From positions 2,790,475 through 2,854,474 of the forward strand of contig OX638344.1 of assembly GCA_951813555.1 (NCBI GenBank): a DNA stretch of 64,000 nt, given 5' to 3'. The DNA is from an uncultured Acidimicrobiales bacterium (GTDB taxonomy: Bacteria > Actinomycetota > Acidimicrobiia > Acidimicrobiales > Bin134). The notes beneath the pieces were generated by a model. The model saw only the letters and a program-made list of their open reading frames with translations, was not told the DNA's origin and searched no databases. This document shows positions 50,470-59,326 of this stretch, in pieces. Both the position numbers and the translations under genes were made by a program. The stretch's first letter is position 1. Each line of letters opens with the position of its first letter.

Positions 50470-51135
50470 ATGTCGAAATTCAAGCGCGGCGCCCACGTTG
50501 AGCTGGTCAGTCGGCGTCCCATCGAGATTCGCAGCTTCGACACCGATCCGGGCTGGCTCGGCCCGAAATACCTGCGGGCTTACTCCGCCGAGCCCGATCC
50601 CGCGGTGCGTCACCGGCAGGCGCTTGCGGCACGAGGCGGAGGCACGGTGCCTGGCTGGATGCACGAACGCCTCGAGGCGCTCGCCGCGTTAGGCAAGGTG
50701 CGGCTCCACGAGGGCCGCAGGGTCGTTGCCGCCGGCGTGACCAACGACCGAGCCGAACTTGATCTCGACGACGGCACGGCGCTCGACACCGACCTCCTCT
50801 GGCTCGCAACGGGAACCACGCCCGACATCGCCGCCCAGCGGGCCCTCGAACCGGTCCTGCCCGACATCGCCACCGTCGCCGGCCTGCCCGTTTGCGATCG
50901 CGACCTGCGCACCGGCCGTCACCCCATCCATGTCATGGGCCGCCTGGCCACCCTGACGCTCGGCCCCGCCGCCGGGAACCTCTGGGGCGCGCAACGCGCC
51001 GCACGGGCAATCACCCGGGCCATCACCGGCGTCGACCTCGAGTACGACGCCATCACCACCATCCCCCACCCTCGACCACCCCGGAGGCAACCCGCCATGT
51101 CCACCACCGACGATCACACCAACGCGGCCCGATGA
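50470..51135 (+). pseudogene. 5'-truncated FAD/NAD(P)-binding oxidoreductase
   Basis: The 221-codon frame begins in the middle of a dinucleotide-binding fold (RGAHVELVSRRPIEIRSFD) with no GxGxxG-containing N terminus before it. It continues normally through VDTDLLWLATGTTPDI-type sequence (ALDTDLLWLATGTTP) and a VMGRLATLTLGPAAGNLWG FAD end. The upstream region back to a stop at 50362 has no homology. It is therefore a cut-off gene whose break marks the edge of the catabolic block. Its 3' end overlaps the GTPase start (ATGA), so it may still serve translation coupling. Confidence 0.7.
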
Positions 51136-52478
51136 GCCGGGTACCGGTCACGATCCTCACCGGCTTCCTCGGGGCCGGCAAGACGACGCTGCTCAACCGC
51201 ATCCTCACAGAGCACCATGGCCGACGCATCGCGGTCATCGAGAACGAGTTCGGCGAGATCGGCATCGACCAGGGCCTGGTGGTCAACGCCGACGAAGAAG
51301 TCTTCGAGATGTCCAATGGGTGCATCTGCTGCACCGTGCGAGGCGATCTGATCCGGGTGCTCGGCAACCTCGGCAAGCGGCGCGACAAGTTCGACTACGT
51401 GCTGGTCGAGACCACGGGCCTTGCTGATCCGGGGCCGGTGGCACAGACGTTCTTCATGGACGACGACATCGCCGCCGAGTACGCGCTCGACGGCATCGTC
51501 ACCGTCGTCGACGCCGTCCATGTCGACCAACAGCTCGGGCGCAGCCGCGAGACCGAAGAACAGATCGCGTTCGCCGACGTCGTCGTGCTCAACAAGACCG
51601 ATCTCGTCGAGGAGCGCCGGCTCGACGAGATCGAATCGCGTATTCGGTCGATGAACGGCGTCACCGCAATGCATCGCGCGAGCTTCGGCTCGGTGGCCGT
51701 CGACGTCCTGCTCGACCAGCGGTCCTTCGACCTTACGGTCGCGCTCGACCGCCGGCCCACATTCCTCGAACCCGAGTACCCGTTCGAGTGGACCGGCGTC
51801 TACCGCCTCGACCCGGGCACCCACACCCTCCGTTTCGACGCCGGGCCCGATCCCACGATGGGCCTGGCGGTGCTGCCGCTGCCGGCGGCGACGAGCGAGG
51901 CCCTCGAAGCCGGCGCCGAGAGATGCGTGCGCGTGTTCGCCGAGCCGCCGGCATGCGTGCGGGTCGGTGACCAGGTGACCCTTGGCCACCATGTCGATGC
52001 GGCGCTCGATGCCGTCGACCAGACCGCGGTGACGCTCCTGATCGGCGAGGGCACCGGCGAGCAGCTGTACGGCCTGTTTTGCGAACACCTGGCAGAGGAG
52101 TACCACCCCACCGTCACGACCGCCGACGGCGCAACCATCGCGCCGGTGATCGAGCGGGCCTGGGTGGCCGCCCACGAGCACGACGAGAGCGTCACGTCGG
52201 TCGGGATCGAGGCCGATGGCAACGTCGACGGCGATCGCCTGAACGATTGGCTCGGCAAGTTGCTAGACGAGAAGGGCACCGACATCTTTCGGATGAAGGG
52301 CTTCCTCGCCGTCGCCGGCGAGACGGACCGTGTCGTGTTCCAGGGCGTGCACATGCTGCTCGATTCTCAGCCGGACCGGCCATGGGGTGATGATCCTCGC
52401 CGCAATCAGCTCGTCTTCATCGGCCGCGACCTCGACGCCGACGAGCTGCGAGCAGGATTTCAGGCATGCCTGGTCTGA
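51132..52478 (+). CDS. CobW/ZNG-family GTPase (zinc metallochaperone type)
   Basis: 448 residues. Walker A GFLGAGKTT (residues 11-19), metal-binding CxCC in SNGCICCTVRGDL (Cys64, 66, 67), VETTGLADPG, and LNKTDLVEE. C-terminal CobW-C domain KGTDIFRMKGFLAVAGE. ZNG1-like GTPases hand zinc to target enzymes. Its genetic setting with a WD40 protein and a Zur-type repressor supports zinc rather than cobalt. Start overlaps the preceding truncated gene by 4 nt. Confidence 0.92.
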   Translation: MSRVPVTILTGFLGAGKTTLLNRILTEHHGRRIAVIENEFGEIGIDQGLVVNADEEVFEMSNGCICCTVRGDLIRVLGNLGKRRDKFDYVLVETTGLADPGPVAQTFFMDDDIAAEYALDGIVTVVDAVHVDQQLGRSRETEEQIAFADVVVLNKTDLVEERRLDEIESRIRSMNGVTAMHRASFGSVAVDVLLDQRSFDLTVALDRRPTFLEPEYPFEWTGVYRLDPGTHTLRFDAGPDPTMGLAVLPLPAATSEALEAGAERCVRVFAEPPACVRVGDQVTLGHHVDAALDAVDQTAVTLLIGEGTGEQLYGLFCEHLAEEYHPTVTTADGATIAPVIERAWVAAHEHDESVTSVGIEADGNVDGDRLNDWLGKLLDEKGTDIFRMKGFLAVAGETDRVVFQGVHMLLDSQPDRPWGDDPRRNQLVFIGRDLDADELRAGFQACLV

Positions 52479-53515
52479 CCGGCCGGGTCGCACAACGGCG
52501 ACGTGCGGGTGTACTGCGGCAGGGTTGGTCGCATCTGCTCGACGACTACCCCACGGCGCTCGCCTGGGCGTGCGGGGGCAGGCTCGTGATGACGGGCGAC
52601 TCATCGGGCGCGCTGACCGCCGTCGACGCGGCGCGCAGCGACATCGTCTGGAGTGTCGCCGACGCGCACGAACCCGGACCGGTGCACCTCGCGGTGGGCG
52701 GCCCGTCGTTCGTCGTGAGCGTCGGCGCCGACGGCGTGGTGGCCGCACGTGATGCCGCCACGGGTGCGCTTCGGTGGCGTCACGAGATGGGAGCTGCCTG
52801 GCTCGACACGATCTCGGTGTCGCCCGACGGATCGCGTATCGCGACCGCCGCCGGTCGGTACGCGCATTGCTGGTCCGCCGACGGCGGGGACGCCTGGACC
52901 TCGTTCGAGCATCCGAGCACGGTGGCCGCCGTCGCGTGGACGCCGGCGGGCGAGTTGGTCACCGCATCGTTCGGTGCAGTCTGCGTCTTCGGCGACGATC
53001 CCGAGCCGAAGGCGCGTTTCGAATGGCAGGGCTCGCTGGTGTCGCTGGTACTGAGCCCCGACGGCGAGGTCGTCGCTTGCGGCAGCCAGGACAACACGGT
53101 GCACTTCTGGCGCACCGCGACCGGCACCGACGCCGCCATGTACGGCTACCCGGCCAAACCCAACGCTCTAGCGTTCGACGACGCGAGCCGACTGCTCGCC
53201 ACCGGCGGCGGCGAAGCCGTGACCGTGTGGGTGTTCGGCGACGGCGGCCCCGAGGGCTCCACACCCGGTGTGCTCGACGCCCACGCCGACACCGTCACGA
53301 GCCTCGCGTTCGCGCCGCGGTCGACGACCCTCGCCTCGGGCGGGCGCGACGGCGGGGTACTGGTGTGGCATCTCGGGCCCGACGGCAACGGCGAAGCCGT
53401 CGGCTTCGATGTCTGCGACGGCCGCATCGAGGCCGTGGCCTGGCGCACCGACGGCCGATCCCTGGCCGCCATCGACGCATCGGGGCACCTCACGACCTGG
53501 CGCACCGGAAACTGA
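52466..53515 (+). CDS. WD40-repeat protein
   Basis: 349 residues with about seven blades; clear strands SVSPDGSRIATAAGRYAHCWSADGG, SLVLSPDGEVVACGSQDNTVHFWR and SLAFAPRSTTLASGGRDGGVLVW. No signal peptide, so a cytosolic propeller. It overlaps the GTPase gene by 13 nt and precedes zur, the same order proposed for zinc-allocation systems; it may be a partner or target of the GTPase. Function unproven. Confidence 0.85.
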   Translation: MPGLTGRVAQRRRAGVLRQGWSHLLDDYPTALAWACGGRLVMTGDSSGALTAVDAARSDIVWSVADAHEPGPVHLAVGGPSFVVSVGADGVVAARDAATGALRWRHEMGAAWLDTISVSPDGSRIATAAGRYAHCWSADGGDAWTSFEHPSTVAAVAWTPAGELVTASFGAVCVFGDDPEPKARFEWQGSLVSLVLSPDGEVVACGSQDNTVHFWRTATGTDAAMYGYPAKPNALAFDDASRLLATGGGEAVTVWVFGDGGPEGSTPGVLDAHADTVTSLAFAPRSTTLASGGRDGGVLVWHLGPDGNGEAVGFDVCDGRIEAVAWRTDGRSLAAIDASGHLTTWRTGN

Positions 53516-53616
53516 TCCTTGATGTGTCGCTGTCGCCCCTTCTTGGCTGTATACCGCGAGCTCTGGCCGCAGGGACTCCCCGGCCGCGTTGGTGCCGGCC
53601 GATAGGGTCCCGGCTC

Positions 53617-54060
53617 ATGGGGATCGACGTCGCAGAGGTCCACAAGCTGATCTCGGGTCGGATGCGGGAATCGGGTCAGCTGTACACCAAGGGCCGCCGC
53701 CATCTGGTCGAGCTGCTCGCGGCGGCCGGGCGTCCGGCAACGATCGCCGAACTGCTCGAGGGGGGACCCCGGCTCACGCAGAGCTCGCTGTACCGCAACA
53801 TGGTCGACCTCGAGTCGGTCGGCATCGTGCAACGGGTGGTGGGCACCGACGATCTCACCCGCTACGAGCTGTCCGAGGAGATCATCGGGCATCACCACCA
53901 TGTCGTCTGCACCGAGTGCGGCGCAGTCGACGACTTCGTCGTGCCGGCTCGCGCGGAGCGCTCGCTCGATACCGCGATCGCCAAGGCGCTCGAGGACACC
54001 GGCTTCGTGCCAACCGCACATCGCCTCGACGTACTGGGCACCTGCGCCGCCTGCGCCTGA
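53617..54060 (+). CDS. zur: Fur-family zinc uptake regulator (Zur)
   Basis: 147 residues from the ATG at 53617. Winged helix QSSLYRNMVDLESVGIVQRVV; metal site EIIGHHHHVVCTECG; C-terminal Cys pair CAACA completing a structural zinc. Compared with FurA in this window it lacks the peroxide-type extra motifs and sits with a zinc GTPase, so Zur is the best reading. Expected to repress zinc-uptake and allocation genes. Confidence 0.82.
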   Translation: MGIDVAEVHKLISGRMRESGQLYTKGRRHLVELLAAAGRPATIAELLEGGPRLTQSSLYRNMVDLESVGIVQRVVGTDDLTRYELSEEIIGHHHHVVCTECGAVDDFVVPARAERSLDTAIAKALEDTGFVPTAHRLDVLGTCAACA

Positions 54061-54133
54061 TCCAGCACCCCTGGCTTGGAGCAACCCACCAAGAATCCCA
54101 GCCGCACTGCGCGGCACCGAGCGTGCGTTGCGG

Positions 54134-54218
54134 TGTCGGAGGGGGGACTTGAACCCCCACGCCCGTAAAGGGCACTAGCCCCTCAAGCTAGCGCGTCTGC
54201 CAATTCCGCCACTCCGAC
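54134..54218 (-). tRNA. tRNA-Leu (GAG)
   Basis: 85 nt, class II. Acceptor GTCGGAG pairs with CTCCGAC; D arm GCGGAATTGGCAGACGC; anticodon stem CTAGC/GCTAG with loop TTGAGGG, anticodon GAG; long variable arm GCCC-TTTAC-GGGC; T arm GGGGG-TTCAAGT-CCCCC. No CCA encoded (next bases ACCG). A decayed copy lies at 55691-55775. Confidence 0.95.
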
Positions 54219-54300
54219 GTGGGCGCCTTGAAGCCGGCGCAGAGGGCACACTATCGCGCCACAACCCTGCTTCACTACGAGATAGGTGATCCCGAAACCC

Positions 54301-55164
54301 TCATGGGTTCCGGGCAAAAAACAGCTGGAGCTCGACGATGCCGTGGTCTTCGGCTGACAAAACAATGGGGACTCGGGGGACCGAAACGTCGTAGTCGGAG
54401 AAGACGATCTCGGTGGAGCCGACCACGACAACGGTGTCGTCAACCAGCTGGGCCTCCAGTGCGATCTGTACCGGCTGGGTGATGCCTTTGACGGTGAGCT
54501 CGCCGACTGCGGTGGTGGAAATGGGATTGCCGGAGTCAGGGTCGGGGCCAAGGTCGATGGGCTCGGTGAGAGTGAAGACCGCAGTTGGAAACTCAGCAGT
54601 GTTGAGTGCGGTTTGCACAGGGCGGTCTCGGCGCGAGTCGTTGGTGGTGATAGCGCTCATGTCGGCCTCCACCGTGACGGCGGTCACAGTCTCGCCGTCA
54701 ATGGTGATCGACCCGGTTACCACCGGGGTGCGGCCCACAGCGGTGGTGGAGCCGATGCTGGCCAGCTCTTCATCCACCCGGAAGCCAACAAAGGTGCCGG
54801 TGGAGTCTTCATAGCTGAACTCTCCGATAGAGGTGTCCACCGTCCAGAGGCCACTCACTCCCTCTAGGGCTGGGGCTGCCTCGGGTTCGACAGCGTCCGC
54901 CAAAGCTGTTGGCACAGTTGCGGTCGGTTCGGCTGTGGCCGGTACAGCCGAGGGGACTGGCGTCGGTGTCGAATCGGGTTCCACCGTTGCTGTTGCCGCG
55001 CCGCCATCATCGTCCAATGTCGAGACCGCGGCCTGAAGGTCGACCGAGGGTGGTGCGTCGTCCCTGGTCAACCACCAGATGAGGACAACAGCCAAGACCG
55101 CCACCACAACTACGGCGGCCACAACCAACCACAGGATGGGTCGCCGTCTCAACCGCTTGAGCAC
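54301..55164 (-). CDS. membrane-anchored YceI-domain lipid-binding protein
   Basis: 287 residues. One membrane helix at about residues 9-32 (WLVVAAVVVVAVLAVVLIWW) after a basic LKRLRRRP, then a Thr/Pro/Ala-rich linker to about residue 100, then a YceI-like lipocalin domain: GLWTVDTSIGEFSYEDSTGTFVGFRV ... AEFPTAVFTLTEPIDLG ... GELTVKGITQPVQI ... DYDVSVPRVP. YceI proteins bind long-chain polyprenyl or lipid molecules. Outside face of the membrane. Between tRNA-Leu and its pseudo-copy. Confidence 0.85.
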   Translation of the reverse strand: MLKRLRRRPILWLVVAAVVVVAVLAVVLIWWLTRDDAPPSVDLQAAVSTLDDDGGAATATVEPDSTPTPVPSAVPATAEPTATVPTALADAVEPEAAPALEGVSGLWTVDTSIGEFSYEDSTGTFVGFRVDEELASIGSTTAVGRTPVVTGSITIDGETVTAVTVEADMSAITTNDSRRDRPVQTALNTAEFPTAVFTLTEPIDLGPDPDSGNPISTTAVGELTVKGITQPVQIALEAQLVDDTVVVVGSTEIVFSDYDVSVPRVPIVLSAEDHGIVELQLFFARNP

Positions 55165-55190
55165 CAGCCGAACTTCCTTGGCTCTCTAGT

Positions 55191-55688
55191 TCACCCCGAA
55201 GCAGTGTCGGCTAGCACAGCGTCGGGTAGGGAGAGATCTGCTTGCAGCAGCTCGATGCGGATGCCGTCAGGGTCTTTCAGAAAGACAACTTTGCCGCCCT
55301 CGAGCGGTCCTTCGGTAAGGTCGATGATGCCTGTAGAGACCATGTCGGAGCCGAAAGCCTCCAGCTCGGCCCAAGTGGCGTCGAGATCGTCAACGTAGAA
55401 GCAGATGTGGCACGTACCGGGATTCGCCTGCTCGGGATTGATCGGCGTCCCCGACACATTCTGCACCTCAATGACCTCCATGATCGCCTGGGTGCCGGGT
55501 AGGCGCAGCATGGCTAAATTCAACACCGCATCCCGGTAACCGATCGCGGCACGAGCCGACTCCCCATCCTCGACGAACTCCGTCAGCACTTCAAGGCCCA
55601 ACCGGCCAACGTAGAACTCCAAAGAGCGCTCAAGGTTGCTCACATGGATGGCGATATGGCTGAATTCGCTGGCGCCGCTGAACTTCAT
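55191..55688 (-). CDS. VOC-family (glyoxalase-like) protein
   Basis: 165 residues from the ATG at 55688. Two half-domains: FSHIAIHVSNLERSLEFYVGRLGLEVLTEF and TCHICFYVDDLDATWAELEAFG with the metal/ligand positions His, Glu and the end FLKDPDGIRIELLQ. Could be a glyoxalase, methylmalonyl-CoA-epimerase-like or resistance protein. It begins three bases from the pseudo-tRNA. The frame extends to 55823 but that part is the pseudo-tRNA itself. Confidence 0.82.
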   Translation of the reverse strand: MKFSGASEFSHIAIHVSNLERSLEFYVGRLGLEVLTEFVEDGESARAAIGYRDAVLNLAMLRLPGTQAIMEVIEVQNVSGTPINPEQANPGTCHICFYVDDLDATWAELEAFGSDMVSTGIIDLTEGPLEGGKVVFLKDPDGIRIELLQADLSLPDAVLADTASG

Positions 55689-55690
55689 TG

Positions 55691-55775
55691 TGTCGGAGGA
55701 GGTACTTGAACTTCCAGGCCCGATTTGGGCACTGGTCGCCCAAACTAGCACGTCTGCCAATTCCCCCATTCCGAG
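55691..55775 (-). pseudogene. decayed tRNA-Leu copy
   Basis: 85 nt aligning without gaps to tRNA-Leu at 54134-54218; I count 67 of 85 identical. The acceptor stem has two broken pairs (CTCGGAA against CTCCGAC), the anticodon stem has one mismatch and its loop TTGGGCG gives GGG, and the T stem (GGAAG/ACCTC) is mostly unpaired. D arm and TTCAAGT loop are kept. Not expected to be charged or stable. Confidence 0.85.
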
Positions 55776-55927
55776 TCCTACCCAGCGTGGAACGCCAATA
55801 CCAACGCCTCCCGGACCAAACAACGAATTCGCGCAATGTCGGCTTGGCTTAGGAGTTACGACCCATTACCGCCGTACAGTCTTGGGCGAGTGGGTCACGG
55901 GATCGACTCGAATGAGAGCAAAGGGTC

Positions 55928-56125
55928 ATGCAAGGAACTGTCAAGTTTTTTAACAACGAGAAGGGCTACGGCTTCATCTCGCGAGAAGGCGCCGACGACG
56001 TCTTCGTCCACTATTCGAACATCGCCGGCGAGGGCCACAAGTCTCTCAACGAAGGCCAACTGGTCGAGTTCGACGTCGCCCCAGGCCGCAAGGGCGAGGA
56101 AGCACAGAACGTACGGGTCATCTGA
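55928..56125 (+). CDS. cspA: cold-shock domain protein
   Basis: 65 residues, nucleic-acid chaperone of one OB-fold. RNP1 [10 protein letters not shown]2 DVFVHYS, start [11 protein letters not shown], all standard. AAGGGTC just upstream of the ATG. Single gene with its own promoter between the pseudo-tRNA and an acyl-CoA ligase. RNA-binding role in cold or general growth. Confidence 0.96.
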   Translation: MQGTVKFFNNEKGYGFISREGADDVFVHYSNIAGEGHKSLNEGQLVEFDVAPGRKGEEAQNVRVI

Positions 56126-56177
56126 AAAACTGACGCTGTGACCTCCACAGCGTAACCATCTTGCCGGGTCACCTCCT

Positions 56178-57848
56178 ATGACTCAGTACTACGACGAGTA
56201 CTCGCCTACCTATGAGGATCGGGCGTGGTGGACCTCTCCTCGGGTGCTCCGGGATCGAGCGGCTCGGCATCCACACCGCACATATCTCGACGTGCCGTGG
56301 TCCGGCGAGTCGTACACCTTTGCCGAAACCCTGGATCTAGCTGAGCGCGTCGGCTCGGGAATGCTGGCTGCTGGGGCCCAAACGGGCGACCGGGTCCTAG
56401 TCATGATCCCGAATTGCTCGGCCTACATTCTCGCGTGGCTGGGTTCGTCGGTGGCCGGCCTCGTGGAGGTGCCGATAAACACGGCCTACCGAGGGTCGTT
56501 TTTGGCCCACCAAGTCCGGACCACAGAGCCGGTCCTGGCCGTCATCGCCCCCGAGTTCGTGGAGCGCATCGTCGATGTCGGAGACGCGGTTACGTCCATC
56601 CGGCACTACTTCGTGGTCGGAGAAGATGCTGAGGTTGCGGCCGGGATCTCCCACCTGGCGGCCGCCGGCTACGAAGCCAGCCCCTGGACCTCGCTTCTCA
56701 CTGCCGCAAAGACCGAGTTGCCCGATGTGGAAGCCCGCCAACTCGGCTCGATCTTCTTCACATCGGGCACGACCGGGCTGTCGAAGGGCGTGATGATGCC
56801 GCACGCCCACATGCACCTGTTCGCCGACCAGTGCGTGTCGTTGACCCGGCTGACCGAAGCCGACACCTACATGTCGGTGGGCCCGCTGTTCCACGGCAAC
56901 TCGCAGTTCCTGGCGGCCTACCCAGCGCTGGTCGCCGGGGCCCGCTACGTGTTGCACGAGCGCTTCAGCGCCTCGGAATGGATCGACCAGATCCGAGCAG
57001 CCCGAGCCACGGTCACCAACTTCGTCGGCGTGATGATGGACTTTGTCTGGCAACAGGAGCCCCGGCCCAACGATGCCGCCAACGACCTGCGCTGCATCTT
57101 CGCGGCCCCAACGGCCAGCTCAATCCTCGACAAGTTCAAGGAGCGCTTCGGCGTCGAGGCCTTCGTCGAGGTGTTCGGCCTCACCGAGACCTGCATGCCG
57201 ATCCTCACGCCCTATGGCATCGACCGTCCCCCGGGTGCCGCAGGGCTCCTCAACGCCGACTGGTTCGACATCCGACTGGTGCACTCCGATACCGACGAGG
57301 AGGTGCCGGTCGGCGAGGTGGGCGAGCTCATCGTCAGGGGCCGGTTCCCGTGGACCACCTGCCAGGGGTATTTCGGCATGCCCGACAAGACGACCGAGGC
57401 TTTCAGAAACCTGTGGTTCCACACCGGCGACGGGCTCCGCCGCGACGGTGACGGCTGGTACTACTTCGTGGATCGCCTGAAGGACGCCATCCGACGGCGG
57501 GGCGAGAACATCTCGTCGTACGAGGTCGAACAGGGTCTGGCATCCCATCCAGCGCTAGCCGAGGTCGCCGCCATCGGCGTCCCTGCCGACCAGGAGGCCG
57601 GAGAAGACGAGGTGATGGTCTTTCTGGTGCCCGAGCGTGGGGCTGAGCTCAGCGCCGAGGAGATCTGGGCTTACGCCGACAAACATCTCCCGGCCTTCGC
57701 GGTGCCCCGCTATCTCCGGGTGGTCGACGAGCTGCCGAAGACCCCATCGGAGAAGGTCCGCAAGATGGTTCTGCGCGAGCAGGGTGTGGACGGCGAAACC
57801 CGCGACCGCGGACCCCAGTTGCGCCGCAGCAGGGGCCCGAAAGGCTGA
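56178..57848 (+). CDS. AMP-forming acyl-CoA ligase (CaiC-like)
   Basis: 556 residues. FTSGTTGLSKGVMMPH, EVFGLTETCMPILTPYG, WFHTGDGLRRDGDGWYYFVDRLKDAIRRRGENISSYEVE and PKTPSEKVRKMVLREQG are in the right order. The domain pattern is close to carnitine/crotonobetaine-CoA ligases and to actinobacterial FadD enzymes. Convergent with an acyl-CoA dehydrogenase, 28 bp between stops, so the pair could serve one substrate. Confidence 0.9.
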   Translation: MTQYYDEYSPTYEDRAWWTSPRVLRDRAARHPHRTYLDVPWSGESYTFAETLDLAERVGSGMLAAGAQTGDRVLVMIPNCSAYILAWLGSSVAGLVEVPINTAYRGSFLAHQVRTTEPVLAVIAPEFVERIVDVGDAVTSIRHYFVVGEDAEVAAGISHLAAAGYEASPWTSLLTAAKTELPDVEARQLGSIFFTSGTTGLSKGVMMPHAHMHLFADQCVSLTRLTEADTYMSVGPLFHGNSQFLAAYPALVAGARYVLHERFSASEWIDQIRAARATVTNFVGVMMDFVWQQEPRPNDAANDLRCIFAAPTASSILDKFKERFGVEAFVEVFGLTETCMPILTPYGIDRPPGAAGLLNADWFDIRLVHSDTDEEVPVGEVGELIVRGRFPWTTCQGYFGMPDKTTEAFRNLWFHTGDGLRRDGDGWYYFVDRLKDAIRRRGENISSYEVEQGLASHPALAEVAAIGVPADQEAGEDEVMVFLVPERGAELSAEEIWAYADKHLPAFAVPRYLRVVDELPKTPSEKVRKMVLREQGVDGETRDRGPQLRRSRGPKG

Positions 57849-57876
57849 TTCCGGAGCATTTCGGGTTCTGTTGAAC

Positions 57877-58983
57877 TCAGCGGGGCTCGCGCGGCAACCC
57901 TAGGACGCGTTCGCCCAGGATATTGCGCATCACGTTCGAGGTGCCGCCGGCGATGGTGTACGCGGAGGCATAGCAAATGCCCCTGGTCCACTCATCGTCG
58001 AGCAGGGCCGCCGGACCGAGACAGGCAGCAGCGAACTGGGCTACTCGCTGTTCGTGCTCGGTGCAGAACGCCTTGGTGGCCGCGCTGAATCCGGCGGGAG
58101 CCTGGCCCAGTGCTTCTCGGTACACCAGCAGCCGGCCCACCTGATACTCGCTTTCCAATCGGGCGATCTCCTGGCGGACCCGGGGATCGGATCGGTCGGC
58201 CCTGGCGCGGGCATGCAAGAACAGCGCCCGGTTGGACACCAGGCGGTCGATACCCCCCCGCTCGTGAGCCAGTTGCGCCATGGTCTGCTTGAAGGCGTCC
58301 CCCTCGGTGCCAACCAGGTTCTCGGCCGGCACCCGCACGCCGGAGAAGTAGATCTCGCAGAAGTGCTGATTGGCGATCATGTCGTTGATGGGGCGCACCT
58401 CAATGCCCGGGGTGTCCATCGGCACGATGATCTCGCTGACCCCCCGATGGGGCGGCCCCTCGTCGTCGGTGCGGCAGATCAGATAGCAGTAGTCGGCCAC
58501 GTGCCCGAAGCTGGTCCAGATCTTCTGGCCGTCGATCACGAAGTCGGCGCCGTCCCGCACTGCCCGCGTGGAGATGGAGGCCAGATCCGAGCCGGCGTCA
58601 GGTTCGCTCATCCCTATGCACCAAGTGCTCTCCCCCGACAGCATCCGGGGCAAGAACTCCGCTTTCTGCTGCTCAGTGCCGTAGGCGATCAGCGTTGGTC
58701 CCATCTGGCGGTCGGCGAACCACATGGCCGCCACCGGCGCCCCGGCGCTGATCATCTCCTCGGCCACGATCAACCGCTCGATTGGCGGCCGGGCCTGTCC
58801 CCCGTATTCGGTAGGCCATCCCATGCCGATCCAGCCCTCTTTGGCCATGACCCGGGCGAACTCCTTGGAATAGCCGTTGATCCAGGAGTCGTTGTGGCGT
58901 CCGAAACGGGCCACCCCATCGGCGGCCACCACTCGCGCCCGGTCGCGCAGTTCAAGCAGTTCGGGGCTGAGTGCGAAATCCAA
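57877..58983 (-). CDS. acyl-CoA dehydrogenase (long form)
   Basis: 368 residues. WPTEYGGQARPPIERLIVAEEM, TWCIGMSEPDAGSDLASISTRAV, GQKIWTSFGHVADYCYLI, C-terminal YTIAGGTSNVMRNILGERVLGLPR. The AGGTSNVMRNILGERVLG end matches FadE enzymes rather than glutaryl-CoA types. Immediately followed (7 bp) by secG. Converges with the acyl-CoA ligase gene. Substrate unknown. Confidence 0.9.
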   Translation of the reverse strand: MDFALSPELLELRDRARVVAADGVARFGRHNDSWINGYSKEFARVMAKEGWIGMGWPTEYGGQARPPIERLIVAEEMISAGAPVAAMWFADRQMGPTLIAYGTEQQKAEFLPRMLSGESTWCIGMSEPDAGSDLASISTRAVRDGADFVIDGQKIWTSFGHVADYCYLICRTDDEGPPHRGVSEIIVPMDTPGIEVRPINDMIANQHFCEIYFSGVRVPAENLVGTEGDAFKQTMAQLAHERGGIDRLVSNRALFLHARARADRSDPRVRQEIARLESEYQVGRLLVYREALGQAPAGFSAATKAFCTEHEQRVAQFAAACLGPAALLDDEWTRGICYASAYTIAGGTSNVMRNILGERVLGLPREPR

Positions 58984-58990
58984 CCGGCGG

Positions 58991-59224
58991 CTAGCTGGAA
59001 TCCAGCAACAGGGCCAGCGCCAGCGTGGAGAAGGCGAATATCAACGCTGCCACTATGGTGAGCCGGTCCAGGTTCTTCTCGATGACCGTCGACCCGGCCG
59101 CCTGAGTGCCGAACCCACCGCCGAACATGTCAGAGAGGCCGCCGCCCCGGCCGCTGTGCAGCAGCACCAAGAACAACAGCCCCAACGCGGAAGCCACGTC
59201 GATCACCACAAGCGCGATGGTCAC
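58991..59224 (-). CDS. secG: preprotein translocase subunit SecG
   Basis: 77 residues from a GTG at 59224. First membrane helix LVVIDVASALGLLFLVLLHS, then the diagnostic GRGGGLSDMFGGG loop, then NLDRLTIVAALIFAFSTLALALL. Small accessory subunit of the SecYEG channel in the membrane. It lies downstream of a probable start of a larger open frame (to 59539) whose N-terminal part does not resemble any protein, so I keep only the SecG portion. Confidence 0.9.
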   Translation of the reverse strand: MTIALVVIDVASALGLLFLVLLHSGRGGGLSDMFGGGFGTQAAGSTVIEKNLDRLTIVAALIFAFSTLALALLLDSS

Positions 59225-59326
59225 AGCGGCCAATCCTACCGCTCCACCACGCCGTTGACCCACCTGTATGGCCTCACCGAGCGGGTCCGCAATTCCGAGC
59301 TTCTGGACAGTTAACCTGACCCAATA

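Noticed and set aside
54219..55690. Classical integrative element at tRNA-Leu
   Set aside because: No integrase, excisionase or plasmid gene between the copies, and the second copy is a whole degraded tRNA rather than a 3' fragment; reported only as a duplication of unclear origin.
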